Source: Rapana venosa | Lineage: Eukaryota > Mollusca > Gastropoda > Neogastropoda > Muricidae | Direction of reading: 5' to 3' | DNA: 64,000 bases | Assembly: GCA_028751875.1 (NCBI GenBank) | Contig: CM054155.1 | Span: 11,986,671-12,050,670, forward strand | Shown: piece by piece, positions 22,298 through 33,468 of the stretch | How the letters are laid out: every line of letters starts with the position of its first letter | Numbering within the stretch: position 1 is the stretch's first letter | Translations under genes and position numbers: made by a program | Notes under the pieces: model-generated | Databases searched by the model: none | What the model was told of the DNA's origin: nothing | Seen by the model: only the letters and a program-made list of their open reading frames with translations

Positions 22298-22361
22298 CAC
22301 GTGACAAGGTAGCAGTGAAACGATTGGCTGCGCCGTTTGTTAGTTTCCTATAAAAGTAAGT
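22298..22361 (+). promoter_or_regulatory. Promoter-like block: E-box, CCAAT, TATA (unit B)
   Basis: CACGTG at 22,298-22,303, an inverted CCAAT box (ATTGG) at 22,323-22,327, and TATAAAAG at 22,349-22,356, all within 60 bp and in standard order and spacing for a Pol II promoter. It lies 2.2 kb upstream of the signal-peptide exon on the same strand. The last G of TATAAAAG also begins GTAAGT, a perfect splice donor, so this could instead be the 3' end of a 5' UTR exon. Preserved in unit C. Confidence 0.4.
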
Positions 22362-23084
22362 ACTTTTCAAAGACAGATCACATGTTTCCAGACTCAAGCC
22401 TTGAACGTCTTCATCCTACAGACTCTCTCTCTGAACAGTCAGTACACCTCTTTCTTTCAGATCATGCTGATTGTCTGTTCTGTTCCCTGTGTTACAGTGG
22501 TGGAAAAAGACTGTGGTCATTTTTGTCATCTTAAAAACAGCGCTAAAGTTTGTCTTTGAATGGCAATGTAGTGTTGTTTCTCTGTCTTGCTGGTCTGTTG
22601 GCCCCTGCAGCTCCTAAATTCCTTAATTCATTGCTTTTTTTCTTCGTTCATGGAATAGACTGTTAATCCAAGCCCAGAACACCACACAAAATGTTGTGGT
22701 TGCTATTGTTGAAAGAAATCATGTTGTTATGGTTGAATATTCAGCAATCTAAATAATCCATCACAAAGTTTTTCGATGTTTGGCTTTGTCTTCTTTGTGT
22801 CTGTAGTCGTTATAAGCCCTATAACTGTACATGCAGCAAAATACACACACACACAGAATCCTCTGCAGCCAGATGAAGACATTGTACTGTGCTCCATGAT
22901 ATTTCATTATTGTTCAATATAGAAAACTGTCCTTTTACTGCAATATCTATATCCTGTCACTCTCAATTACTGACTGCAGACAAGCCACAGGGAATTTAGT
23001 CCTACCCCTCAACGGGGCCTTTTGCATTGTTTTTTTTAAATTTCAAATTAATATCTGATAACAAATATAGTTTATGACCCTCCT
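22362..23084. other. Putative 5' region of candidate gene, otherwise unassigned (unit B)
   Basis: Downstream of the TATA-like block lie pyrimidine-rich stretches ending tttctttcag and cctgtgttacag, which look like splice acceptors. No exon could be fixed. Confidence 0.3.
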
Positions 23085-23425
23085 TCTTCTTCTTCCAAAA
23101 CTCAGACAACAAATATTATTGTCCGTCATATAAGCAAAAATGCGTTGCACTGCCGTCAAGCAACTGACAAGTCAGATCCAGCACATCTGACTTCAGCATG
23201 GGAGAGAATTATCTGTTAAGCCTTTCTTGAAAAAAGTCTGGAGAATGGACAAAGGAGGCATGAAATGGGCAAGAAGGACATGACGGGAAGAAAAGAAACA
23301 AGGCAGAAACAAAGAGAGGGATAGAAAAGAAGATAATTCTAACACAGAATTTCCAGAATGTGGCATGCTGTTTATATTAAGAGACCCGGCATCCCCACGG
23401 GGATTATTATTCTTATGAGATTTTT
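23085..23425 (+). repeat. Repeat F copy (unit B)
   Basis: Shares gcaaaaatgcgttgcactgc, a cagcatgggagagaatt block, cacagaatttccag and ggcatccccacggggatt with the other copies. Confidence 0.65.
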
Positions 23426-23513
23426 CTTAAATAGAAAATGAATTGTTTGTGAGAAAAAAGGCAATGGGTTTTTCTTAAAACCCGCCCATTTTGACCTGTG
23501 GCAAAACATCACG

Positions 23514-23548
23514 TGCATCTGTGTGTGTGTGCGTGTGTGCGTGCACGT

Positions 23549-23624
<76 letters not shown>

Positions 23625-23643
23625 GCGGGGGCCTGTGTGTGTG
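23514..23643. repeat. GT microsatellite (unit B)
   Basis: Long GT array. This is the empty site for the LINE inserted at the same place in unit C. Confidence 0.9.
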
Positions 23644-24118
23644 TAAATTGGTCAGTGCAAGATAATCTGACAAAATTGATGGATGATGATGTATAAATTC
23701 AAGGAAAACATGGTTTAAAAACTACTCTAAACAATTTCTATATGATTTAACTGGTCAGATATACAATGCAGATATTCCCAAAATCATACAGATAGTATCG
23801 TAAAATATTTCTTGCATTTAAAAAGATCTCCCTCCTCCTTCATCCTCATTCCCTCCTTAATCACTGTTTGTTTGTTAGTCTAATTGTTCATCCTGGTAAC
23901 ATTTTGGTGTCATTAGCACAAAGTAGAATCACTGCAGGGAAACTTTAGGTCAATGTTATTTGTGCTTCCTTTGTTTACACCTCTTTGTTTTTTAACCACT
24001 GAAGATACTGATCCCTCATCTCCCTTTCTCTCTCCCCAAATTATAGTATCACTGCTTCAGTGTGCATCAGTATGGCCAAGCCTTTAGTTTATACTACTCT
24101 CCATTTTAACATTGTCAC
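23644..24118. other. Unassigned spacer (unit B)
   Basis: AT-rich; nothing recognised. Confidence 0.4.
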
Positions 24119-24482
24119 TATGGCCTAATGGCTAAGACCGTTCAATTACAATCCTGAGGGTCCATGAAGTCGTGGGTTCGAATCTCGGTGGTGTCTGGTG
24201 AATTAAGCGAATTGTTTACGATCTTCCATGTCAATTTCATGTGCAGACCTGCGAGTGCCTTCATTCCCTTTGTGTATACACACATACAGAAGGTCTAAAC
24301 ATGCACCTTAAAGATCCCGTCATTCATGTCAGCGTTGGGTGATTTACGGAAGCACGAACATACTCAGCAAACATCCCCGAAGTCGGAATGTGGCAACCTT
24401 CATGGTGGGTTAAAAAAAACAACCGACTACATACGCAAAATCTCACCATTAATTTTGTGAATCTCGTAGCTCTAGATGAGGA
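24119..24482 (+). repeat. SINE-B copy (unit B, second)
   Basis: Best-preserved copy. Head tggcctaatggctaagaccg, B box gtgggttcgaatctcgg, body with aagatcccgtcattcatgtc and ccccgaagtcggaatgtggc. Confidence 0.85.
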
Positions 24483-24553
24483 ACAACATCATCAACAACA
24501 ACAAATTCTCCATGTTTTTCTTCCTTTATATCTAATTTTCCCGTTTATTACAG

Positions 24554-24715
24554 TGCAGGTCATCATGAAAACCACAGCCGTCTTTTTACTGACTGCCTGG
24601 GCATGCGCAATCCTCACTACCGGCGGTGTCCTGGCGGCTTCCGGTCTCTCCAGCAGCTCTGAAGATTCGGATGTTGTGGATGAAGTCTCTCTGATGGCTT
24701 CCGTTCTGGGAACAA
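24554..24715 (+). CDS. Signal-peptide exon of candidate secreted precursor (unit B, intact)
   Basis: A pyrimidine tract and acceptor (cccgtttattacag) precede an 11-nt leader and ATG at 24,565-24,567. The product starts M-K-T-T, then has a hydrophobic core V-F-L-L-T-A-W-A-C-A-I-L and a small-residue end V-L-A-A-S, a good signal peptide with cleavage near residue 24. It is followed by a Ser-rich acidic stretch (S-S-S-S-E-D-S-D-V-V-D-E-V-S). The exon may end at a GTCAGT donor (24,716, phase 1) or two codons later at GTTTGT (24,719). Upstream in-frame codons exist but the acceptor argues they are intron. Units A and C have broken versions. It would direct an acidic propeptide to the secretory pathway. 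The family was not recognised. Confidence 0.5.
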
Positions 24716-26358
24716 GTCAGTTTGTGTCTGTTGTTGCTGTCTCTCTGTCTTGTCTCTCGTATCTTGTTTGGGTTTGTTGTTGTTGGGGTTGGGGGGAAGG
24801 GTTATAGCGGGTTGGTTATTTGGGTTTTTTTGGGGGTGGGGGGTGGGAGTTGTTTGTATTGTTTTCTCATCTGAATTATTTTGTGGTCTATCTTGCCACA
24901 TTTTTGTGTTTAATATAATTCTTTTGGGGGAAGGGGTGGGGGGCTACTTGTTTCTATATCTTGGACTTGATCTCTCTTGCATCCCGTTTTTTAGCCTGAT
25001 TCTGGTGTGAGTGAGAGTGTTGTGTGTATGTGTATGTGTGTGTTGTGGTGTGTGTGTATGTGTGTTGTGCTGTGTGTGTGTGTGTGTGTGTGGTGTGTGT
25101 GTGCGTATGTGTGTGTTGTGGTGTGTGTGTATGTGTGTTTTAGAGTGTGCGTATGTGGTGTGTTGTGGTGTGTGTGTATGTGTGTTGTGGAGTGTGTGTA
25201 TATGTGTTGTGGTGTGTGTGTGTATGTATGTTGTGGTGTGTGTGTGTGTGTACGCGCGCACCAGAGAAAGAGAGATGAGGAGAGGGAGACACAGACAGAG
25301 ACAGAGAAAAAAGATACAGATAATACAAAACAGGCAAACCACCACCAACAACAACAGAAGTCCATAACAGCTGTAAGTAATAGCTGAGGAATCTGCTGCT
25401 ACTCAATTCATTTGTCATGTTAATGATCGGAAGGATGTCAACCAGTTAATCACCCCCTTGACCCAAATCCATTTCTGCACTCCTTCCACCCCCAAGCTTA
25501 ACTTAAAAGCAGCCTACTACTGGTATAGAAGAAGAGTGTCTTTTTAGCTGATGGCTAACATTTCGTTCATAATTCGCCCTGACACACATGAATATGTTCT
25601 GCTGACCACAAGACTGTGTTGTGTCCAAAACTAAGAATTAACCCTGTGAGTCATACTTTGTCCTCAATCTCAGCCAAGGTCTGTCAGGTTTTGGGATTTT
25701 ATTTTTAGAGCTAGTTCTGATGTAAACTATGGTTTGGTGGAGAATATGGTAAGAAGTTTATAGTGCAAAGCACATGTATCATTCATGGGCTCTGAGTGTG
25801 TTTTTCCGACCTAATTCTGTTGTAAACAATGATTATGATAGAAAAGTAGTATAAGAGTTTTATATTCTACCAATAAGATCCATAGTCATTCTTTGTTGTT
25901 TTTTTTAGAAATACTTCGGATGTAAACTACGATTTAGTGGGGAAAATGTTTTCAGAATTCTACAGTGCAAAGAGCATGATTGGTTATAGGCTCTGTGTGC
26001 TCCTTAGAGTTCATATGTAAACGAGGACTTAGAATTGTACAGTGCAAAGTTCATGATTATGGGTTCTTAAGTGTGGATGGATAGGTTTTTGCATATGTAA
26101 GTAAATAAGTGCATGCCATGTACACAAACACATGCGCGCATGCACTTGTACGTACGCACACACACCTACACACAAACTCACGCAGGCACGCACACACGCG
26201 TGCCAGGACAGGATGAAAAACAAAGCTGGTAAACTGACTCTTTTACCTGAATACAAAGCTGCAGAACACCGTGCTTGGGGGCCGACCATCACTGCACTTC
26301 AAGGATGGGGTCAAGAAAGACACGACAACAGCCACTGACGTCATCTCTGATCTGACAG
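24716..26358. other. Putative intron of candidate gene (unit B)
   Basis: Holds a G/T-rich tract, a TG array (25,013-25,256), and three spaced, diverged direct repeats around 25,728-25,775, 25,920-25,980 and 26,022-26,060 (shared pieces gtaaactac, tacagtgcaaag, catgatt). Its end has the acceptor-like tcatctctgatctgacag. Confidence 0.4.
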
Positions 26359-26418
26359 CTGGGAAGCGCTTGCCAAACAAACAAAATCACAACAACAGGT
26401 TTAGGAGCACAGTACTAC
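26359..26418 (+). CDS. Middle exon of candidate secreted precursor (unit B)
   Basis: Sixty bases between the acceptor-like ctctgatctgacag and the donor gtgagg. With phase 1 at both ends it encodes about 20 residues containing G-K-R (a typical amidation/cleavage motif) and an Asn-rich run. Phase 1 fits both the GTCAGT donor upstream and the last exon downstream. The unit C copy differs by one base in 60. Reading through the donor stays open to TGA at 26,582, giving an alternative, longer terminal exon with E-E-Q-K-K-A-L-E-R-E. Confidence 0.35.
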
Positions 26419-26582
26419 GTGAGGAAATGTTACAGGGGAGAAGGGAAGAGACTCCACCAGCTGAAGAACAGAAGAAAGCCCTGGAAAGAGAGACAGCAAA
26501 ACCAGGCCTTCAGTCAACCCACCGTCCAGTGTTGCCTGCACCAGCTGTGGCAGAGACTGCCATGCAGGGATCGGTCTGCTGA
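26419..26582 (+). other. Read-through ORF after middle exon (unit B)
   Basis: In frame with the middle exon, it adds about 54 codons to a TGA, charged and Pro/Ala-rich near the end (V-L-P-A-P-A-V-A-E-T). Unit C keeps the same frame with about one change. It is either an alternative terminal exon or a chance open intron. Confidence 0.3.
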
Positions 26583-26679
26583 GAGAGTCACTGCAGACAT
26601 TGTTCCCAACCAGGCTGAAGAGGAAGAAGGTGGCAGCCACTGTCTATCAAGAACACAAAAGGAGAATGTGAATGCAAGA

Positions 26680-26760
26680 GCATTCATTTGTTTGTTTTAC
26701 AAGATTCAGTGCTATACAAATTCAATATACTATTATTATTATCATCATGATAACCTTGTC
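26680..26760 (+). repeat. CR1/L2-type 3' tail remnant (unit B)
   Basis: tttgtttgttttacaagatt, gctatacaaattcaatatac and a tattattatt run. Confidence 0.55.
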
Positions 26761-26883
26761 AAACAAACAATGGACTGCCTTACTGACCTACTGGCTGACC
26801 TGTCACTAACTGACCAGCTTACTGATCATTACCTTCCTGATTGATCACTGACTCACACTTTTTACACCTTGTTCTATATTTCA

Positions 26884-26944
<61 letters not shown>

Positions 26945-26949
26945 CTCTC

Positions 26950-26983
<34 letters not shown>
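26884..26983. repeat. CT microsatellite (unit B)
   Basis: About 100 nt of CT directly before tgtgcag; acts as the polypyrimidine tract of an acceptor. Confidence 0.9.
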
Positions 26984-26985
<2 letters not shown>

Positions 26986-26990
26986 AGTGA

Positions 26991-28160
26991 AATATGTGTA
27001 CCTAGGCTTCACCTTCACAACTACAATGAGTTCAAATGAAAGTGCCAAAGTGTTTGCAAAAAAGGGGAAAAGAGCACTATTTGATGTTATCAGAGTGTAT
27101 AATCAGTTTAATAGCATGTCAAGTCAAACATTCTTCAAAATATTCGACCCCAAAACCCAACCCATACTTTTGTATTCTTCTGAAGTATGGGGTATTTTGT
27201 GTGATAATTATGCAGTCGAAACAGTCCATTTATTTGCTTGCAAAAGATTTTTAAATGTTTCCAGCCGCACTCCAAATAAAATGGTGTATGGAGACCTTGG
27301 GAGGTATCCCCTGCAGATCAACTGTCGCATGCGTGCAGTGAAGTATTGGTTTCGGTTACTTAAGATGTATGATAGGCGATTGTCAAAGCAAGCTTACCAG
27401 ATGATGATAGCACTAGACAAGGCAGGTAAAATGAATTGGGTTTCTAAACTGAAGGGCATGTTACAAAGTTCGGGATTTGGGTATGTTTGGATGGATCAAG
27501 GAGTTGACAACGAAGAGCATTTCTTGTTATCCTTTAAACAAAGACTCCTGGATGTGTATAAGCAAGAATGGTTGACAAGTATCAGTACCAGTAACAGGCT
27601 GAATTTGTATGCATGCTTCAAATCTTCCCACACCCTAGAAACTTATTTAGATGGTGTGCAACAAAAATGTTTCAGAGAATCTTTACCGAGTACGTTTTTG
27701 GAATCAGTGACCTTAGGTTCACAAAAAATCGTTACATGTGTGCAGATGTTACAAATAATGACTGTCCATTTTGTCGAGGATCAGAAGAAAATGAACTTAC
27801 ATTTGTGTTTTCAGTGTGATACGTATGCTCCCTTAAGACCTAATACCCTGAAAAGAGTTTCCCAAATCACTATCATAAGCAAAAATTAGTATTTGAGCCT
27901 TAGGGCCCACCCAGAACGTTTCAATGATTAGACAACTAGCATGGTTTTTGTTCAAAGCTTTAAACAAAGAGACAGTAAATGAGGTCTCCTGTCCACCTGA
28001 ATTTTGCAACTCTTGTGTTAATCATTTATGCTTGTGTGTTCTTTTCACTTTTTTCACTTATTTTTTCCCTGATATACACAGCCTTTTTTTTATAGAGATT
28101 TATGTACCCCTGAAAATGGGCAGGGGCCCAAAATTCTTTTAAAATTTATCATTGTCATTG
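26991..28160 (+). mobile_element. 5'-truncated I/Nimb-like LINE insertion (unit B)
   Basis: It encodes one almost uninterrupted frame of about 300 codons (26,987-27,889) from the RT Y-L-G motif to near the end. It includes K-R-A-L-F, I-L-L-Y-S-S-E-V-W-G, H-L-F-A-C-K-R-F-L, P-N-K-M-V-Y and W-F-R-L-L-K-M. The final zinc-knuckle-like part (C-P-F-C ... H-L-C-F-Q-C) is shifted by small indels near 27,690-27,800. The 12-nt target-site duplication tctgtgcagtga flanks it (26,979-26,990 and 28,161-28,172). It lacks the RT catalytic part, so it is a dead-on-arrival copy. Confidence 0.8.
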
Positions 28161-28169
28161 TCTGTGCAG

Positions 28170-28377
28170 TGACGGACGCTCTCCCTCAAACCCTGGTTCT
28201 CAGTACCACACTGCCAATGACCGGGGACACCTTCACACGTCGGCGTCGCTTTTTCAACAGCGGCCACTCCAGGTACCCCAGTTCCGGCGGGACCTTTCCG
28301 CTCCCGACCCGTGTCTTCGTCCCTCGAAGTCGGCCCGGCAACAGAGGCAGCTCCCGCAACAACGTCAGCCCTACTAC
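28170..28377 (+). pseudogene. Last coding exon, frame-damaged (unit B)
   Basis: Same exon as 9,016-9,224 and 47,945-48,153. T-R-R-R-R-F-F and V-P-R-S-R-P-G are present, but two compensating indels change the middle (G-G-T-F-P-L-P-T) and another removes the normal TAG, so the frame runs on. These are homopolymer-type changes in a noisy patch and may be sequencing errors. Confidence 0.4.
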
Positions 28378-28700
28378 TGTGTGTGCCCCTGCTGTGTGCT
28401 TTTGCCCATGGCAGTGGCTGTGAGGTGTCCGAACAACGCTCTCTGTTCAGAATGCCAGCTTCTGGGGTGTTGGTTGGTGAGGGCAGTGTCCTGTCCTTCC
28501 TGACATATTCAGAACTAACTATTTGAATACATCTACCCCAAACACCTCGTTTTGCAGTTCATTATCCGTTCTTTACATTCATTATTTGCTATTCGTTTGG
28601 TGTGGTATTATGTAGCCTTTATTCAGCTACTAAACACATCCCTCTCTCATTCAAAAGAATAGCACCAATACCTACCTCTGAATAAAATAATCTTGAAAAT
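28378..28700 (+). other. Putative 3' UTR (unit B)
   Basis: Matches 9,225-9,550; AATAAA at 28,681-28,686. Confidence 0.4.
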
Positions 28701-29773
28701 TTTTCAACGTTGATTTTTTCAAGCAGAAAATAGTGATCAGCAGACTAAAATCCACAGAGAGGTCTCAGGTGAACGACATGATTTTCGCCCAAATGACGGC
28801 TCCAAACTTGTTGATATGATTTTTTGCTGTTTAGTATGCAGAATTTGTTTAGCTGTTTATAATACAGAATTTGACATTGCGGTGTTTTTTTTATCTTGTT
28901 TTTTTGGGTTTTATTTATTTTAAGTTCAAGTTACACCCTTTCTACAGTTTGAAGGAAAGAACCGCCAGAATTTTGTTCTTTTCCCTTTTTGACGCTTGTT
29001 AATTCTGTTAAATCACAACATCTGTTCGAATGAGGTGAAGACTTCATCTCCTGGGTCCTCAAGGAAATGTCTATTTTTTACATCACTAATGATCACTGGT
29101 AAAACTTTATAATCTCAAGGTCACTGTTAATCAGTGAAAGTAATTTGGCATGACCATTACTCATGATGCTGAGTCTGTCAAGGTCGATTTAAGATACACA
29201 TGATGCTAACAACTCTTTTCTAATTCCTCTAGATTTTGTTCAATTTGTTAAACAGTCTGCGTTGGGTGTTCACATTGAAATAATATCACGAATGACCATC
29301 TTCAAACAAGTTCAGTTTTTATTTGTTACAGGACGTCTTGAAGGGACAATGTTTATTAGACACGTTTTGTAATAGGTGAACATGGCTGAGTGTGTACATA
29401 TGCTCCTGTGTGTGTGTTTGTGTGTGTGTGTGCGAGTGTGCATCTGTGTATGTGTGTCTGTGAGCCAGATTGTAGCCTTTGTCTTTAATTTTGTCAAATT
29501 AATCATTGTTTTCCAAACATGACTTGCACTATAGACAGCCTGTTTAATTTTGTGAGGTTTTCTGATTTAACTTGCTGATAATATTATTCGAATGAAATTG
29601 CTGGTACCAATGAATAGCCATCTATCTACACCGCTGACTTGTAGGTCTCCTTACAGAAATTGTAAACGATGTATTTCTCAACTTGCTGCCTGAATATCGA
29701 ATGCAACTGTCTACACACCAGTTCTGCCCAAATAAAGATGTCGATCATACTTTTTCCGCTCTAATATTTTGTT
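28701..29773. other. Downstream spacer (unit B)
   Basis: About 29,010-29,588 is missing from unit C. A GT-rich patch lies at 29,402-29,455. Nothing coding recognised. Confidence 0.4.
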
Positions 29774-29935
29774 GAGAGAGAGAGGAGAGAGAGGAGAGAG
29801 AGAGAGAGAAGAAGAGAGAGAGAGGAAAGAAGAGAGAGAGAGAGAGAGAGGACAGACAGGAGACAGACAGACAGACAGAGAGAAACACACCACAGACACA
29901 CATACATACACACACAAACAAACAGAGACAGAGAC
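29774..29935. repeat. GA/GACA microsatellite (unit B)
   Basis: GAGA array passing into GACAGACA and CACATACA motifs. Confidence 0.85.
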
Positions 29936-30189
29936 AAAAATACTGAGACAGAGACACACATAGCGAGACAGAGAATGAAAAACAGAGACAGAGAGAGAGA
30001 GACAAACAGCGACAAGCAGAGACACAGAGAGACTCCAGCCTGTTTCTACCTGTGCTTTAGCTTAGGGTTTTTGGCCGTACGGGGTCACCTGCAGTGATAA
30101 GGAAGTGTGTGAAAGATGGCTTTCAAAGGAGACAACATCTTTTGTTGTTGCTGCCTCACCTCCTGTGAGCCACAGAATCAGAGACAATG

Positions 30190-30585
30190 TTCTTTTATGT
30201 CGTGATGATCAATGACGATGAGGAGGATGAAACAATGCTGCTGTGGAAGTGCATCTGCTTTGAGACAACTTGACAGGGGTGTACTCTACGCTTCCTATCA
30301 TAATATATCCCGACGTCAATCCGGCCCAAGAGATACAGCCACCTGCAGTGTTGGTCAGGTAATTGAAGCAACACTCTCACATTTGCACCTGTAAAGTGGA
30401 TGGAGCCTGACAGTGTGGTCCCAGTCTTCCCAACGATCCCACAGCAAACCCACTCTGGGTAGGAGCTGGCCGGAGTCCTAAAAAATCCCTATGGCTTTTA
30501 TGAGATTCGAACCCCCGACCTTCCAGTCCGTAACCCGAGGTGCTAAGCACTGCGCCAAGGCGGCTGGTAAAAAGACAATAACCGT
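30190..30585 (-). repeat. SINE-C copy, left arm of inverted pair (unit B)
   Basis: On the minus strand the head is gccttggcgcagtgcttagc then ggttacggactggaaggtcg and gggggttcgaatc. The body contains a frame open for 61 codons (30,195-30,380) with L-P-D-Q-H-C-R and H-S-S-I. Confidence 0.75.
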
Positions 30586-30761
30586 TGAAACCCACAACCA
30601 TGTTATGACTGAAAACATGAACTACTCCAATAAAAATTGCAGATATACACGGGGCCTTGATTTCAGAAACAAGATGGTTTGCTCTCCAGAGGTCTTTAGG
30701 AACTCCAAACACTAGGTCGAAGTTGATATATCTCTTAAATGGATAATATTACTTTCTTTTT

Positions 30762-31112
30762 TAGCCCTGTGAGTTACGGACTGGAAGGTCGGGGGTTCGA
30801 ATCCCATAAGAGTCCTAGGGATTTTTCGGACACCGGCCGGCTCCTACCCAAAGTGGGTTTGCTGTAGGATCGTTGGGAAGACTGGGACCACACAGTCGAG
30901 CTTCATCCATTTAACGGATGTGATTTCCAGAGTGTTGCTTAAATTACCTGACCAACATTGCAGGTATCTGTATTTCTCAGGCCCGGTTGACATCGAGATA
31001 TATTGTGAGAGGAAGCTTAGAGTTCAGCCCTGTGAAGAAATCCCCAAACACATGCACCTCCATAGCAGCATCATGGCATCATCCTTACCGTCATTGATCT
31101 TCATGCAATAAA
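30762..31112 (+). repeat. SINE-C copy, right arm of inverted pair (unit B)
   Basis: gttacggactggaaggtcgg then gggttcgaatcccataa. The body has the same open frame (30,920-31,111; L-P-D-Q-H-C-R ... H-S-S-I). It lies head-to-head with the left arm across a ~175-bp spacer. Confidence 0.75.
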
Positions 31113-31195
31113 AAAGAATGTCCTTGATTCAGTCATCACTGTTGCTCTGGTCTCATGGTGAGCTCAGTGTTGGTTTCCCCATAAACATAACGTGA

Positions 31196-31505
31196 CGGGA
31201 TAGCTCAGTGGTCAGAGCACTTGCTGTCCCCAAGTTAAGATTAAGCAGCATTGAGCGTGGTTACCAAGTGGTTGGGTGACTGTTTGCGCATCTTGGCTTC
31301 AGTACAGTTCCACCAGTTCCTCCAGCTGTAAATGGGTACCTGCTCTTTAGGGTCAGGGAAGGTAAAGCAGCGAGGGGGAGAGGAGATGGGCGCATACCGC
31401 TCTCAATATACTGGCCCCTGGAGAAGCTGAGGTCTCTGACATCTCACTCAACGACCACATAGGTTATGGGAGACCTTTACCTTTACACATAAACACTGGA
31501 GCTTA
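31196..31505 (+). repeat. SINE-A copy (unit C)
   Basis: As at 11,949. Confidence 0.8.
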
Positions 31506-32000
31506 AACCATGGAACGAAACAAATGTGCAGATGGTACAAGTGATAAGCATTTAATATGCGTTTTTTATCAATTCATCCATCAAACAAACAAAAAACAAC
31601 AAATAACAATATCTTAAAGACATAATGAGATAAAGAAAAAAACTATCCCCAAAAGGAAAATGGATACAATGCAACAAAAAACTCGAGACATGTCAGGCTA
31701 CAATAATATCTTACAATCACATCAACAATACCATTTTTTTCTCTTAGTCGTTCTTCAGCAAACACACAGGGATAAATACCTTTATAGACTGCAGTTATTA
31801 TTGTAAATGCGCGCGGGCACGCTCTTGCGCGTGTGTTGTTGTTGTTAATGTCGTTGTATTGTTTTATCTGAAAAAGTTTTAGGCAAGGTTAAACTGGGGC
31901 CTTTGTAAAATTCTTCACGCAGACAGCAATGTTTCATGTAGACATTCAAAGTCAATATTCACTAAAATCCATCAAAATACTTGTAACAATTTGTCATTGA
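31506..32000. other. Unassigned spacer (unit C)
   Basis: Equivalent of 12,251-12,755. Confidence 0.4.
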
Positions 32001-32008
32001 CATGCGCA

Positions 32009-32222
32009 CAAACGCGCGCGCGCGCGCCCCACACACACACCAAAACAATGCGCTCTCGAGCTTTCGCACGCACGCACGCACGCACATACGCACGTACGCA
32101 CGCACACAAGCACACACGCAGTACGCACGCACATTTGTTCTGTCAAATCATTCTACACGACTTTATGGCAATAAGATTTTCTGAATCTGAATCTGAATTA
32201 AACACCCCACACACACACACAC

Positions 32223-32256
<34 letters not shown>

Positions 32257-32269
32257 ACCCCACACAACA

Positions 32270-32317
<48 letters not shown>

Positions 32318-32345
32318 CCAGCACATACCCCACACATACACACAC
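32009..32345. repeat. CG/CA/ACGC microsatellite cluster (unit C)
   Basis: Same layout as 12,756-13,062 with small length and interruption changes. Confidence 0.9.
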
Positions 32346-32515
32346 AGAGCATAATCATCTCTTCAACCTGCATTGATTTTTTTGTCTTACAGATTTTCTT
32401 TTACTACAAGGTTTGCTATAAAAAGTGTCAACACTGAAAAACATTTATCACCCCCCATGACAGCGTTGGACAATTAATTTTTTGTCGGGGAAGCAGAAAG
32501 GCTTTGTCAACAGAC

Positions 32516-32518
<3 letters not shown>

Positions 32519-32561
<43 letters not shown>

Positions 32562-32942
32562 GGAATTTATTGAGCGCTATATCTTGCAATTACAAATCAG
32601 AGCGCTTCCATTCAATCCGCTCCTACACTATGATAATATATTAAACGTAAAGATGTCCCATAACCTATGCTGTCTTTGGTGAGCGAGGCATCAGAGACCT
32701 CAGCTTCTCTAGAGGCCAGCATATTGAGGGCTGCGCCCATCTCCTCTCCCTCGCTGCTTTACCTTCCCTGACCCTAAAGAGGGCAGGTATCCATTCACAG
32801 CTGGGTGAACTGGGGGACTATAGGACTACTGAAGCCAAGGCGTGAAAACGGTTGATCACCCATCCACTTGGTAACCACGCTCAATGCTGCTTAACCTTAG
32901 CTTGGGGAAAGCAGTGCTCTGACTACTGATCTACGCCTGTAA
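32519..32942 (-). repeat. SINE-A with LINE-like ATT tail, minus strand (unit C)
   Basis: Same as 13,257-13,680; the ATT tail is slightly longer. Confidence 0.8.
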
Positions 32943-33083
32943 TGATCACCGGCAAACCGGCTGAGGATAGCTTTAGATGGAGCAGTAGCCCCTTCCCTAT
33001 CTTACATACAGGAGACAATGCACAAACTGCTGAGGCCTGTGGCCAAACAAGCGGCCATCCACAGATTCCAACTGTCGCTTGAC

Positions 33084-33468
33084 GGACGCTGCAGCCGAGT
33101 GGTTAAGTAAGACCACTGGACCTCAGTCCCATGGGTTTATGAAGCTGTGGGTTCAAGTCTCGGCGGTTTTTTTGTGAATGAAGGGTGAGATATCTTACGA
33201 TCTTCCAAGTCAACTTCAAGTGCAGGCCTGCCAGTGCATTCATTCAGTTCGTGGTTTGTGTGTGTGTGCAGAAGATCAAATATGCACGTTAAACATCCCA
33301 TAACTCATGTCAGTGTTCGGTGGGTTAGGGAAACACGAACATACCCAACATCCATCCCAGAAGTCGGAATGCAGCTAGCTTCAGGGTGTGTAAAAACGAT
33401 CACACACGCAAAATCTCACCATTGCTGAACCTGGGAGCTCTAGCCCAGGAACAAAGAGAAACCTGTGG
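33084..33468 (+). repeat. SINE-B copy (unit C, first)
   Basis: Same as 13,820-14,205. Confidence 0.8.

Larger units (their letters stand above)
11911..31159 (+). repeat. Unit B of the tandem segment (19,249 bp)
   Basis: A complete unit. Its 5' half (to about 22.3 kb) is almost identical to unit C 31,160-41,600. Its 3' half matches unit A and differs from unit C by several percent. It carries the I/Nimb-like LINE insertion and lacks the RNase H LINE found in unit C. Confidence 0.9.

Noticed and set aside
24119..24200. tRNA gene calls at the heads of the SINE copies (also 50,514, 56,440, 30,762)
   Set aside because: The A/B-box-like heads are followed by shared, repeated bodies and tails and do not fold into complete tRNAs; they are SINEs.
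24388..24564. In-frame extension upstream of the signal-peptide ATG (open frame from 24,388)
   Set aside because: It lies in SINE-B tail sequence and crosses a clear acceptor (ttattacag). The signal peptide would no longer be N-terminal.
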